Shown here: one piece after another, positions 17,374-25,802 of the stretch | How positions within the stretch are numbered: the first letter of the stretch is position 1 | Layout of the letters: every line of letters begins with the position of its first letter | NCBI GenBank assembly: GCA_910587865.1 | Contig: CAJUNX010000022.1 | Coordinates: 17,186-51,299 of the forward strand | Source of the DNA: an uncultured Roseburia sp. | GTDB taxonomy: Bacteria; Bacillota; Clostridia; Lachnospirales; Lachnospiraceae | Length of the DNA stretch: 34,114 nt | Reading direction: 5' to 3' | Notes under the pieces: model-generated | The model's input: only the letters and a program-made list of their open reading frames with translations | Database searches by the model: none | What the model was told of the DNA's origin: nothing | Position numbers and translations under genes: made by a program

Positions 17374-17511
17374 ATGACTATGACCGATAAACAGTTAGAG
17401 GTTATTATGAACCTTGTAGCTGACAAATTTGAGGGCTGCAAAGACATGGACGAAGTCAGGCGCGCGATTCAGGAAGTCAGGGAAATGGCGCGGAAGGAAC
17501 GACCCGAATAA
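17374..17511 (+). CDS. Small uncharacterised protein, 45 residues
   Basis: A short charged helical protein, MTMTDKQLEVIMNLVADKFE followed by GCKDMDEVRRAIQEVREMAR. There is no signal peptide or membrane segment. The strong AAGGGGG 6 bases before the ATG and the terminator 18 bases after the stop argue that it is real. It sits between an AraC-type regulator and the convergent importer. I do not recognise the family. Two helices joined by a short turn at GCKDMDE are likely; a partner-binding role is possible but unproven. Confidence 0.65.
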   Translation: MTMTDKQLEVIMNLVADKFEGCKDMDEVRRAIQEVREMARKERPE

Positions 17512-17529
17512 CAGAAACTGACTTCCAAA

Positions 17530-17558
17530 AAAGAGACCCTGTTTTTCAGGATCTCTTT
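17530..17558. terminator. Bidirectional terminator
   Basis: A 12-bp stem with one mismatch (17530-17541 with 17547-17558, loop TTTTT) has a T-run on the plus strand and a run of six T on the minus strand. It serves the small gene on one side and the ABC importer on the other. Confidence 0.8.
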
Positions 17559-17602
17559 TTCTATGCCGGGCCCGCGAAAACATGTCGGCATTTGTAACAA
17601 TC

Positions 17603-18496
17603 TCACTCCTTTACGCCGCCGAGCGTGATTCCCTTCACAAAATATTTCTGAAAAAAGGGATACGCGAGAATCACGGGCAGGATACCGACCACCGCGATCG
17701 CCATACGCATCGTCGTCGTCGGCAGCTGCATATTGCCGAGGGCCGCAATATTGCTGTTCGCGCTTAAAAAATTGATGTTCTCATTGATGCTGTTTAACAC
17801 CAGCTGGATCGTATAGAACTTCCTTCCGTTCCGCTCGGTCAGGTAGTAAAGACCGTTCGTCCAGTCATTCCAGTATGCGATGCCCGTCATCAGCCCGATC
17901 GTCGCAATGATCGGCACGGACAGCGGCAGCACGATCCGGGCGTAGATGCGGATCTCCCCGGCTCCGTCGATGCGCGCCGCCTCGATCAGGGACACCGGCA
18001 CGCTGTTGCGGAAATAATTCTTCACCAGAATGACATTGAACGCGTTCATCAGAAGTCCCGGAAGAATCAGCGCGCCGAGCGTGTCCCGCACATGGAAGAT
18101 TGACACCCAGCAGTAATAGCTTGCCACCAGACCGCCGTTAAAGAGCATCGTAAACACACACAGGAAATTTAAAATCCGCCGTCCCGGCAGGATTTCGCTT
18201 GCCAGCGCATAGGCAAACCCTGCCGTGACAAACAGGCTGACCGCCGTGCCGATCACAGTCACTACAATCGTCATTACATACGCCCGGCCGATCGTACTCC
18301 ACTGATTTGAAATATATGCGTATGCGCTCATGCTGAATTTTCCCGGAAAAAAGGAAAATCCGTTCGCCGTCGCCCACTGATTATCCGTAAAGGACGCCAT
18401 CACAAGCAGGAGAAACGGCAGCAGCGCCAAAAGGGACATCAGTGCCATCACCGCATTGGAGACGATGCCCCATATCATACCGTCTTTTTGTTTCAT
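17603..18496 (-). CDS. Sugar ABC transporter permease, LplC/YtcP type (importer 1)
   Basis: A 297-residue inner-membrane subunit with six predicted helices (for example MALMSLLALLPFLLLVMASF near the N-terminus). The EAA loop that contacts the ATPase reads EAARIDGAGEIRIYARIVLP. The C-terminus YPFFQKYFVKGITLGGVKE is typical of this permease subfamily, which imports di- and oligosaccharides and related glycans. An upstream GTG at 18505 is open but overlaps the Shine-Dalgarno sequence GGAGGT, so the ATG at 18496 is taken. It is the last gene of the importer operon, 15 bases after its partner permease. No ATPase gene is nearby; such importers usually share a general MsmX-like ATPase encoded elsewhere. 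Confidence 0.93.
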   Translation of the reverse strand: MKQKDGMIWGIVSNAVMALMSLLALLPFLLLVMASFTDNQWATANGFSFFPGKFSMSAYAYISNQWSTIGRAYVMTIVVTVIGTAVSLFVTAGFAYALASEILPGRRILNFLCVFTMLFNGGLVASYYCWVSIFHVRDTLGALILPGLLMNAFNVILVKNYFRNSVPVSLIEAARIDGAGEIRIYARIVLPLSVPIIATIGLMTGIAYWNDWTNGLYYLTERNGRKFYTIQLVLNSINENINFLSANSNIAALGNMQLPTTTMRMAIAVVGILPVILAYPFFQKYFVKGITLGGVKE

Positions 18497-18511
18497 CCCT
18501 CTCACCTCCCG

Positions 18512-19465
18512 TTAAAACAATGCATTCTCGCTGCTCTTTTTGCGCACGATTGCATTCGTGATCATAACCATCGCAAAACCGACCACGCTCTGGAAGACGC
18601 TCGCCGCACTCGACATCCCATAATCACTCCGCTTCATCAGCGCGTTGTACACATACACGTCGATCGTCTGCGTCACATCATAGAGTGTACCGGTATTGCG
18701 GGTCATCTGATAAAAAAGCCCGAAATCCGAGTTGAAAATACGACCGACCGAGAGGATCAATAATGTGATCATCGTCGGCTTTAACAGGGGAAGCGTGATG
18801 CTTTTGATCTGCTGCCATTTCGTGGCGCCATCAATCTTAGCCGCCTCATAGTAGTCGCTGCTGATCCCCACGATACTGGAAAAATAGATGATCATGCTGT
18901 AGCCGGTGCCCTTCCACAGATTAACAAACGTGAGAATAAAGGGCCAGTACTTCGGCGTATTATACCAGTTGACTGCATTTAATCCAAGAAGCTTTATGAC
19001 GGAATTGTTGATCATTCCCGTGTCCGCCGAGAGGAAGGCGTAGCCTAAGTAGCTGACCACGACCCAGCTCATCAGATACGGCAGCAGGATCAGGCTCTGA
19101 TAGAGCCTGGACGCCACTTTATTCCGGACTTCGTTTAAAAAAACCGCACAGGCGATCGCCACGATATTTCCGAGAAGAATAAACGCTACATTATAAAGGA
19201 TCGTGTTGCGTATGATGTTGAACGCCGTGCTGCTCTGAAACAGAAACTCAAAATTCTGAATGCCGCACCAGTCGCTGGCAAAGATCCCCTTGCTGAAATT
19301 CAGCTTCTTAAAGGCGATCACAATACCGAACATCGGAAAATAGTTGTTGCAGATCATATATAGAATGCCCGGCAATGCCAGCGCGTAGATCGGCAGCACC
19401 TGTTTCCAGCGGATCCTGCGCTTTTTCCTCACCGGTTTTGTTGTCGCTCCCATTGCTTTGCTCAT
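18512..19465 (-). CDS. Sugar ABC transporter permease, LplB type (importer 1)
   Basis: A 317-residue membrane subunit that pairs with the 17603 permease. A basic N-terminus (KPVRKKRRIRWKQ) is followed by six helices; NNYFPMFGIVIAFKKLNFSK and LYQSLILLPYLMSWVVVSY are characteristic of LplB-like permeases. The EAA motif reads EAAKIDGATKWQQIKSITLP. The C-terminal end SSENALF closely matches that of the second importer's permease (EESALF). It is separated from the upstream binding-protein gene by 197 bases that hold a hairpin. Confidence 0.93.
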   Translation of the reverse strand: MSKAMGATTKPVRKKRRIRWKQVLPIYALALPGILYMICNNYFPMFGIVIAFKKLNFSKGIFASDWCGIQNFEFLFQSSTAFNIIRNTILYNVAFILLGNIVAIACAVFLNEVRNKVASRLYQSLILLPYLMSWVVVSYLGYAFLSADTGMINNSVIKLLGLNAVNWYNTPKYWPFILTFVNLWKGTGYSMIIYFSSIVGISSDYYEAAKIDGATKWQQIKSITLPLLKPTMITLLILSVGRIFNSDFGLFYQMTRNTGTLYDVTQTIDVYVYNALMKRSDYGMSSAASVFQSVVGFAMVMITNAIVRKKSSENALF

Positions 19466-19567
19466 GGATTCTGATAACCTCCCTCCTCATTTCATCCGGG
19501 GTACTCCGCAAACCGCACCGTTTTCGTGAGATACGGTATGCTTCACGGACTGCCCCGCTTATGCGGC

Positions 19568-19597
19568 GGGGACGCGTAAAAGCCATTGCGCGTCCCC
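19568..19597 (-). other. Intercistronic hairpin between binding-protein and permease genes
   Basis: A perfect 9-bp GC-rich stem (19568-19576 with 19589-19597, 12-nt loop) lies in the 197-base gap 19466-19662. There is no T-tract after it on the minus strand, so it is more likely an mRNA 3'-end stabiliser or partial attenuator than a full terminator. Such an element would allow the binding protein to be made in excess over the permeases. Confidence 0.55.
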
Positions 19598-19662
19598 CGT
19601 CTGCTGTCAGTTTCCCGTTTTTATCCGTACAGGGATGGCTGACGAAGCCTGATATCCGTTGT

Positions 19663-21306
19663 TTACTGCTCTGCCAGCCATGCGTCCAGCTGTCTCTGAT
19701 TTTCCGCGATGACGTCATCGATTCCCGCGTCCTTTAACGCTTTGTTAAACTCTGCCAGGGACTGTTCCGGATCCACGGCGCCTGCCGAGATGATCGGCGT
19801 ATACTGGGAAATCACGGACGACACTGCCGAGTATTTCGACGAAACTTCATCTGTAATCTCAAAGCTGTATCCGAGCGCCGGAGAGACATACTCCACGCTG
19901 TCGTTAAACTCTCTCATCATATCATTCATGCCGATATCCATCGGCTCCCACATCAGCCAGCTTAAACGGTCGCCGTAAACGCCTGCCATGCAGTAGAACG
20001 GTGCGGTAGTCGCGTCCACGCCATCCACGAATTTTACAACACGGTTGCCGTTGCCGTCATCCTCAACCATCTCCCACGTCTCGCCCTCAAGTCCGAACAT
20101 CAGCATGGAATCAAGATCATTGTCCCCGTAAAGCAGATCCAGAAACTGGAATGCTTTCTCCGGGTTCTCACTGGTAACCGGAACGCTCCAAAGAATGTTC
20201 TGATAGCGGTCGGTCGCCTTATAGGGCGGCGTCATCTCGATATCCGTCAGATCCATTCCTGTCTGTGCCTTAAAATTCGGAGAAGAGTTCGGTGTCGTCC
20301 ATGCGATACGTCCGAGGAAATTACCGGACTGCAGCTGCGTGGTATCCGTATCGGTGTTGGAGGCCGCGTCGCTCGGGATATATCCCTTCTGCGCCCAGTC
20401 ATACATCGTCTCCGCATACTGCCGGTACTGCTCGCTCGCATAGATATTCTCGATCGTCGTATTGTCCCAGTTGTCCGCTAAGAGCAGACCGCCGGATGCC
20501 GTCGTCGCGCCGAGTTTATCCACAACGCCATAGTACTGTGTAAAGACATCGGATGTGGAGGTATTTCCGGCCACGCAGTAGAAGCCGTCGCCCTCGCCCT
20601 CCCTGATCACCGCGAAGATCTCCGTGAGGTCGTCAAGGGTGTACATCCTGTCCGGATCAATCTCAATATTGTACTTCTCCAAAAGATCGGTACGTGCGTT
20701 AAAGCCGTAGCTCTCACTCTGCACATACGCGTTCGGCACGCCGTAAAGCTCGCCTTTATAATATCCGCCGGTCAGGGCGTCGCCAAGGCATGCCTGAATA
20801 TTCTGTCCGGATCCGTCCAGATATTCGCCCAGCGGAACGATCAGTCCCTGGTCGACTAACGGCCCCACACCGGTACCAACCGAGCATACGAGATCGATCT
20901 TCTCGCCCGTGGATACCGCAAGCGCCGTATCGTTCGAAAGAGACGAAAGCTCTACCGGATACAGCGTAACCGTACATCCGATCTCCGGCACCGTGATCTC
21001 ATTGATCGCCGCCTCTACCTTCTGAATGTTCTCCTCCGACGGTGTATTTCCGATGCTGAGCCACTCCAGCACGACATTATAGGTATCGCCGTCCGCTGCA
21101 GGAGCCGCTCCGCCGGCATCGCTGCCGCCCTGATCCGCTGCCCCCCGGGCCTCTGTCCCTGCCGGGGCCGCTCCGCCGGACGCACCGCCGGACGTCTGTC
21201 CCGCATCGTCTCCGCCACCGCCGCAGGCTGCCAGTGAAAACAGCATCGCCGCCGTCATTCCCGCCGCTGCCAGCTTCTTTAAGGGCCGCACCATATTCTT
21301 TCTCAT
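19663..21306 (-). CDS. Extracellular sugar-binding lipoprotein, LplA type (importer 1)
   Basis: A 547-residue solute-binding protein. A basic N-terminus (MRKNMVRPLKK) and hydrophobic stretch end in the lipobox LFSLAACG, giving a lipid-anchored cysteine near residue 26. A Gly/Ala/Asp-rich spacer to about residue 75 follows, and then the binding domain begins (VVLEWLSIGNTPSEENIQKV). Large LplA-like proteins of this size bind complex oligosaccharides. The start at 21306 is chosen over an upstream ATG because AAGGAG lies 7 bases before it and the signal peptide begins there. It is the first gene of the importer 1 operon. The ligand is unknown, though rhamnose-containing oligosaccharides fit the neighbouring enzymes. 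Confidence 0.93.
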   Translation of the reverse strand: MRKNMVRPLKKLAAAGMTAAMLFSLAACGGGGDDAGQTSGGASGGAAPAGTEARGAADQGGSDAGGAAPAADGDTYNVVLEWLSIGNTPSEENIQKVEAAINEITVPEIGCTVTLYPVELSSLSNDTALAVSTGEKIDLVCSVGTGVGPLVDQGLIVPLGEYLDGSGQNIQACLGDALTGGYYKGELYGVPNAYVQSESYGFNARTDLLEKYNIEIDPDRMYTLDDLTEIFAVIREGEGDGFYCVAGNTSTSDVFTQYYGVVDKLGATTASGGLLLADNWDNTTIENIYASEQYRQYAETMYDWAQKGYIPSDAASNTDTDTTQLQSGNFLGRIAWTTPNSSPNFKAQTGMDLTDIEMTPPYKATDRYQNILWSVPVTSENPEKAFQFLDLLYGDNDLDSMLMFGLEGETWEMVEDDGNGNRVVKFVDGVDATTAPFYCMAGVYGDRLSWLMWEPMDIGMNDMMREFNDSVEYVSPALGYSFEITDEVSSKYSAVSSVISQYTPIISAGAVDPEQSLAEFNKALKDAGIDDVIAENQRQLDAWLAEQ

Positions 21307-21373
21307 AAATAATCTCCTTTCTTCATAAATACAGATGTAGATACATTCTGTCCTTCCTCTGCTGTCGCGGTTC

Positions 21374-21391
21374 CACGGGGCGTCCCCCGTG
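21374..21391 (-). other. Leader hairpin of importer 1
   Basis: A 7-bp GC stem with a 4-base loop (CACGGGG at 21374-21380, CCCCGTG at 21385-21391) lies about 70 bases upstream of the binding-protein start. The remaining part of 21307-21606 holds AT-rich sequence and the plus-strand promoter noted separately. I see no known riboswitch. Confidence 0.4.
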
Positions 21392-21524
21392 AAAATGTGC
21401 ATATGCTGTCGTAACAACTACGATATTATTATTGTACTTTTTTTAGAAATTTTTGCTATTAAAAATGTTGTCGCAGACTTTCAGATTGTTGACTTTTGCA
21501 TTCTGTGTAATCGTTCAGAAAGGC

Positions 21525-21553
21525 TTTACACCTCTGCCATTGATTGCTATAAT
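21525..21553 (+). promoter_or_regulatory. Strong sigma-A promoter for the two small genes
   Basis: TTTACA (21525-21530), 17 bases, then a perfect TATAAT (21548-21553) is the best promoter match in the window. It lies 54 bases before the first small gene and diverges from importer 1. Confidence 0.75.
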
Positions 21554-21606
21554 AAATGCAGAGACAAGGCGGACGGTTTCTTATTTTTCAGAAGGCAGGT
21601 GATGAT

Positions 21607-21798
21607 ATGCCCAGCGGTATTGAAGTGACAAAACAGGCCCTTGATGATTTTGCAAAAGTGCAGAGACACATGCTGATCGCAAAAGAAGAGGGTGCGACGA
21701 AAACATACGAAAGCCTGAAGAAAGATTATCTCTTTTTAAAGACATTCCTCAATGTTTCCGGCGTAAACCTGACAGATATCGATGAAATCAAAGAATAA
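21607..21798 (+). CDS. Small uncharacterised protein, paralog of the next gene
   Basis: A 63-residue protein, MPSGIEVTKQALDDFAKVQR to VNLTDIDEIKE. It has no signal peptide or membrane helix and is rich in charged residues and probably all helical. It aligns along most of its length with the protein at 21842: both have FxxxQxxM near residue 15-20, a K-(K/R)-x-Y segment, FLNVSGVNLTDID versus ILTASGINLTELD, and the same C-terminal IKE. A strong promoter precedes it and AGGTGAT lies just before the start. I do not recognise a named family and give no function. Confidence 0.7.
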   Translation: MPSGIEVTKQALDDFAKVQRHMLIAKEEGATKTYESLKKDYLFLKTFLNVSGVNLTDIDEIKE

Positions 21799-21841
21799 TG
21801 ACAGAGTGACAGGATACCATAAAAGAAGGAGGTATTCGCAT

Positions 21842-22024
21842 ATGACCGAAAAAGAAATGATGCAGAAAAATGTGGAAGAGTTCGAGCGTCTGCAGGATTA
21901 TATGATATCCTGCGATAAAGAATCCGAAGCGTACCAAAAGATGAAACGGCGTTATACGGCGCTGAAAGTCATTCTCACTGCATCAGGAATCAATCTCACA
22001 GAGCTGGATATTATAAAAGAATAA
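21842..22024 (+). CDS. Small uncharacterised protein, paralog of the preceding gene
   Basis: A 60-residue protein starting MTEKEMMQKNVEEFERLQDY and ending ASGINLTELDIIKE. It is 43 bases downstream of its paralog and has its own AGGAGG 9 bases before the ATG, so the two form a small operon produced by a tandem gene duplication. Divergence between the two is large outside the shared C-terminal motif NLT(D/E)(I/L)D, so the duplication is old. The stop codon is part of the long palindromic terminator that follows. The function is unknown. Confidence 0.72.
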   Translation: MTEKEMMQKNVEEFERLQDYMISCDKESEAYQKMKRRYTALKVILTASGINLTELDIIKE

Positions 22025-22092
22025 GAAAAGAAGACGGCAGAGGGAGACACTTCGTAAGAAAGTTGTCTCCCTCTGCCGTCTTCTTTTCTTAT
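22021..22092. terminator. Perfect 29-bp palindromic bidirectional terminator
   Basis: The left arm 22021-22049 and right arm 22064-22092 are exact reverse complements around a 14-nt loop. The outer ends of the arms are purine/pyrimidine runs (AAGAAAAGAAG and its complement), giving a T-rich end on each strand. It includes the stop codon of the small gene and lies 14 bases from the stop of the convergent permease, so it ends both units. Confidence 0.9.
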
Positions 22093-22105
22093 GAACCGGT
22101 CCGCA

Positions 22106-23002
22106 TCAGCCCTTCACACCGCCGACCACGATACCTTTGACAAAGTATTTCTGGAAGAACGGGTACACGAGCAGGATCGGGATCGCGCCGATGACGGCGA
22201 TCGCCATACGGATGCCGACGCTCGGAAGCTTCGAGGTGTCCAGTGTGGCCGCCACGCTGCTGGCGTTTGTCTGTAAAAACTGCACGTCCGTGACCATCTT
22301 GTTTAACACGTTCTGGATACTGAAGAGCTTCGGCTCGGTCAGATAGTAAAGACCGTTGAGCCAGTCGTTCCAGTAGCCTAAGCCCACCATCAGCGCCAGG
22401 GTCGCGATCATCGGCACCGACAGCGGAACCACGATTTTAAAAAGAATCAGATACTCCCCTGCCCCGTCGATTCTCGCCGCCTCGATCAGGGAATCGGGGA
22501 TATTTGCCGTGAAAAACGAGCGCATCATAATAATGTAAAACGCGTTCATCAGAAGACTCGGGATCAGCAGGGCAAAAATCGTGTTTTTGATATGAAACGT
22601 ATTTGTGTACATCATGTAAGTCGGAATCAGTCCGCCGTTAAAGAGCATCGTGAAGAACACGAAAAACGATAACGGATAGCGTGCCGGAAGCTCTTTCCTC
22701 GAGAGCGGATACGCGAACATGATCGTCATCAGAAGACTGACGGACGTACCGATCAGAGTGACGAGCACGGTGATCCCGTAAGCGCGGAAGATCGTCGCTC
22801 CCTTCCTTGCGATATACAGGTAAGACTCCAGGCTCCAGTTTTCCGGCAGGAACGAATAACCGTTCCGCACCAGCGTCGCCTCCTCTGTCAGCGATGAAGT
22901 GATCAGCAGCAGAAAAGGAGCGATACAGGCAACGCACAGCAGGATGCAGATGATATGCATGATGGCCTGCCCGATTTTATTATGAGAAACCATTGATTCC
23001 AT
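22106..23002 (-). CDS. Sugar ABC transporter permease, LplC/YtcP type (importer 2)
   Basis: A 298-residue membrane subunit, homologous to the 17603 permease. The EAA loop is EAARIDGAGEYLILFKIVVP and the C-terminus is YPFFQKYFVKGIVVGGVKG. Shared stretches with importer 1 such as FTMLFNGGL and YWNDWLNGLYYLTE show that the two importers belong to the same subfamily and may have arisen by duplication. AAGGAG lies upstream of the ATG at 23002. It is the last gene of the importer 2 operon. Confidence 0.93.
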   Translation of the reverse strand: MESMVSHNKIGQAIMHIICILLCVACIAPFLLLITSSLTEEATLVRNGYSFLPENWSLESYLYIARKGATIFRAYGITVLVTLIGTSVSLLMTIMFAYPLSRKELPARYPLSFFVFFTMLFNGGLIPTYMMYTNTFHIKNTIFALLIPSLLMNAFYIIMMRSFFTANIPDSLIEAARIDGAGEYLILFKIVVPLSVPMIATLALMVGLGYWNDWLNGLYYLTEPKLFSIQNVLNKMVTDVQFLQTNASSVAATLDTSKLPSVGIRMAIAVIGAIPILLVYPFFQKYFVKGIVVGGVKG

Positions 23003-23027
23003 ACGGCTTTATCTCCTTTCTTTTCTC

Positions 23028-23948
23028 TTAGAACAGTGCGCTCTCTTCATCGATCTTACGCACAATAAAGTTTGCCAGAAGCACCATTAAGAACCCGACA
23101 ATCGACTGATAGAAGCCTGCGGCCGAGGAGCGTCCCACATCGTTTAACTGGGTCAGCCCCTTGTACACATACACATCGATCGTCTGCGTCACATTCGCGA
23201 GCATTCCGGAGTTCTGCGGCACCTGATAGAACAGTCCGAAATCCGAGTAAAAGATTCGTCCGACGGACAAAAGCGTCATCGTGATAATCGTCGTCTTAAG
23301 CCCCGGGAGCGTCACGTGCCAGATTCTCTGCCAGGAATTCGCGCCGTCGATCACCGCCGCCTCGTAGAGCGCGGAATCGATGCCGATGACCGTCGCGAAA
23401 TAGATGATACTGCTGTAGCCAAAGCCCTTCCACAGATGAATCAGCACCAGGATAAACGGCCAGTACTTCGGCTCGGTGTACCAGTTGATCCCCTTCGCGC
23501 CAAGCGGAATCAGAATGCTGTTGTTGATAAAGCCGTTGTCGTAGCTTAAGAACGCAAACGCGATATAGCTGACGACAACCATGGAGATCAGGTACGGGAT
23601 TAAGAACAGCACCTGATAGAGCTTTTTCGCCTTCGCGCTGCGAAGCTCGTTTAACATGATCGCGATCGTCACCGCAAAAACGGTTCCTAAGATAATAAAC
23701 GCCAGATTGTACAGCAGCGTATTGCGCGTCATGTTAAAGGCATCCTTTGTCTTAAACAGATAGGTGAAGTTCGAAAAACCGGTCCACGGGCTCTTCCACA
23801 TGCCCTTGCTGTAATCATATTTCTTAAACGCGATCTGCAGACCGAACATCGGAATATAATTGTTGATGATCAGATAGATGACGCCCGGAATCATCATGGA
23901 GAACAATGCGAGCTTCATTTTCAGATTTCTAATACTCTTTTTCTTCAC
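23028..23948 (-). CDS. Sugar ABC transporter permease, LplB type (importer 2)
   Basis: A 306-residue membrane subunit with the motifs NNYIPMFGLQIAFKKYDYSK and LYQVLFLIPYLISMVVVSYI and the EAA loop EAAVIDGANSWQRIWHVTLP. It pairs with the 22106 permease, 25 bases downstream. The start is a GTG (23948), with a GGGGAG sequence about 9 bases before it. It lies 122 bases downstream of the binding-protein gene; that gap contains no gene and only a weak GC-rich inverted repeat. Confidence 0.92.
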   Translation of the reverse strand: MKKKSIRNLKMKLALFSMMIPGVIYLIINNYIPMFGLQIAFKKYDYSKGMWKSPWTGFSNFTYLFKTKDAFNMTRNTLLYNLAFIILGTVFAVTIAIMLNELRSAKAKKLYQVLFLIPYLISMVVVSYIAFAFLSYDNGFINNSILIPLGAKGINWYTEPKYWPFILVLIHLWKGFGYSSIIYFATVIGIDSALYEAAVIDGANSWQRIWHVTLPGLKTTIITMTLLSVGRIFYSDFGLFYQVPQNSGMLANVTQTIDVYVYKGLTQLNDVGRSSAAGFYQSIVGFLMVLLANFIVRKIDEESALF

Positions 23949-24070
23949 GATCCTATACTCCCCTTCCTGAAAGCAGCCGGCGCATCCGGCAAAATTCCGA
24001 TTTTTGTCTTCTGCGCCAGCCGCCTTATCGTTTCCGGATGTCCCGCCCGATGCGTCATCCGTCGTTATTT

Positions 24071-25612
24071 TTACTTTAACAGTTCGTCTAATGCCGCCTG
24101 CTTTGCCTCACAGATCTTCTCGATACCGGAGTCCACCATCTCCTGGTGCGCCTGCGCCATCACGGTCTCCGGATCCAGGATACCGTTCATTAATCCGTTG
24201 TAGTATTTATCCTTTACACTGATGCATGCCGCATACTCATCCGTGATGCCCATCGCATTCGTGTCGAGCACGAAGCCCTCGCCTTTGGATACCTTTGACG
24301 CATTGTTGAACTCCACCAGGTCATCAAAGAAAGTCGGAGATCCGAGATCCGTAATGGGCGGTACGCCAAGCGCGTACGGCATAGCCCAGTAGCAGGTCGC
24401 ATTGCCGTATGTACTGGTCGTCGATGTCACACCCTCCGGATAGGAGCAGGAGCCGTCGTCATTCATCACATAATGGGTTCCCTCGATTCCGTCGATTAGC
24501 AGGGTCATCAGCTCCGTATCCGTATACAGAGCCTCAAGCAGCGTCCATGCCGCGTCCGGATTCGTGGACAGCGGGTTGATGCCGTAGGTCAGGGCGGAGA
24601 TATTCGTGCTGTCCGTCCAGTTGCTTACGATCACGCTCTTGCACAGTCCGGCAGGCGGAGCCTCGTTGGAGCTGTTCGCGAAATACGCGAACGCCGCGCC
24701 GTTCTGAACCTGCACGGTACCCGTCTCCTGGTTGCTTAAGGCATCGCCCATCATCAGGCCGTCCTCAAACCATTTGTGGGTGCGTGTACAGAACTCAATG
24801 AAATCCGGATTCTCAAAAATATCCGTTACCGTCGTGTCCTGTCCGCAGTTGCCGATGACGCCGATATAGTTCTGGTCGCCCAGTCCGTCCCAGGTCCAGC
24901 CGTTTACAAACGTTGCGTTTGACTGCGGAACCACGGTGTAGATATCCGGGTATTTTTCATGCGCCGCGTATAATACCTCCTCGGCGTCATCCATCGTCTT
25001 AATATCCTCCGCCTTATAGCCAAGCTCCGTCAGCTTCGCCTCGTCGCAGAGCATAATAAAATCGTTTCCATAATTACGAAGGTTCGGGATTGCGTACTGT
25101 ACGCCATTGATCTTACAGCCGTTCATCTGCTCCTCTGTGAACAGCGCCTTGAACTCGTCGCTGGCGTTTGCCACATAGTCGTCCAGGTTTGTACACTGTC
25201 CGTTTGAGACGAACGTATTTAACGGGAGCTGGAAGTATGCGATCATGTCCACATCGCTGCCGGTTAAGAGCAGGTTGGTCTGCTGCTGCCAGGATCCCAT
25301 CCCGATAAAGGTGAACTCCGCCTGGATCCCGTACTTCTCAGCGAGGATCTTGTTCATTTCCTCCTGCACCATCGGAGCGTCCGTCATATCGAGCGGAGCC
25401 GGGATCGCCGCCTTCACCACCGGCATATCGCCGTTTGCCGCTGCGCCGCTGCCGCCGGTGTTTCCGCCTGCTTCCGTTCCGGACGCCGCGCCGCCCGTGC
25501 CGCCGGCATTTCCGCCGCCTGTCTGGCTGTCGCCGTCTCCTCCTCCGCACGCCGCAAGAGAAAGCGCCATCGATGCGGCAAGTAAACCGCCAAGTAACTT
25601 CTTCAACTTCAT
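24071..25612 (-). CDS. Extracellular sugar-binding lipoprotein, LplA type (importer 2)
   Basis: A 513-residue solute-binding lipoprotein. The signal peptide MKLKKLLGGLLAASMALSLA is followed by the lipobox cysteine and a Gly/Ser/Ala-rich spacer. The mature domain includes PAPLDMTDAPMVQEEMNKIL and FIGMGSWQQQTNLLLTGSDV, which is typical of large oligosaccharide-binding proteins. The start at 25612 is supported by GGAGGAG 5 bases upstream and by the signal peptide; the ATG at 25630 is not. It is the first gene of importer 2, and is separated from the regulator gene upstream by a terminator, so it should have its own promoter, probably driven by the adjacent AraC-type regulator. Confidence 0.93.
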   Translation of the reverse strand: MKLKKLLGGLLAASMALSLAACGGGDGDSQTGGGNAGGTGGAASGTEAGGNTGGSGAAANGDMPVVKAAIPAPLDMTDAPMVQEEMNKILAEKYGIQAEFTFIGMGSWQQQTNLLLTGSDVDMIAYFQLPLNTFVSNGQCTNLDDYVANASDEFKALFTEEQMNGCKINGVQYAIPNLRNYGNDFIMLCDEAKLTELGYKAEDIKTMDDAEEVLYAAHEKYPDIYTVVPQSNATFVNGWTWDGLGDQNYIGVIGNCGQDTTVTDIFENPDFIEFCTRTHKWFEDGLMMGDALSNQETGTVQVQNGAAFAYFANSSNEAPPAGLCKSVIVSNWTDSTNISALTYGINPLSTNPDAAWTLLEALYTDTELMTLLIDGIEGTHYVMNDDGSCSYPEGVTSTTSTYGNATCYWAMPYALGVPPITDLGSPTFFDDLVEFNNASKVSKGEGFVLDTNAMGITDEYAACISVKDKYYNGLMNGILDPETVMAQAHQEMVDSGIEKICEAKQAALDELLK

Positions 25613-25727
25613 TCTTCTCCTCCATTCCACCGCACCCTGCGCTGTTCTTCCGCAAAATGCAGACTTCTTTTTGATATCGTTATTTTAGTAGAAACAGGGG
25701 CGCTTCCTCTGCTGTTTTTGTGCCAAA

Positions 25728-25776
25728 AAATGTTCTTTTCGTGACCAGGTCTGGCAGGATCACAAAAAGAACATTT
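25728..25776 (-). terminator. Terminator between regulator and importer 2
   Basis: Two 17-bp arms (25728-25744 and 25760-25776) pair with a single mismatch around a 15-nt loop; the minus strand continues into a T-run. It lies 27 bases after the regulator stop and so closes the enzyme-kinase-regulator operon. Because it also lies upstream of the importer promoter, an additional operator role cannot be excluded. Confidence 0.75.
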
Positions 25777-25802
25777 CGTTTTTGTTGTTTCGTGATATGA
25801 AA

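Noticed and set aside
19466..19662. Terminator separating the binding-protein gene from the permeases
   Set aside because: The hairpin lacks a following T-tract on the minus strand, so full termination is unlikely.
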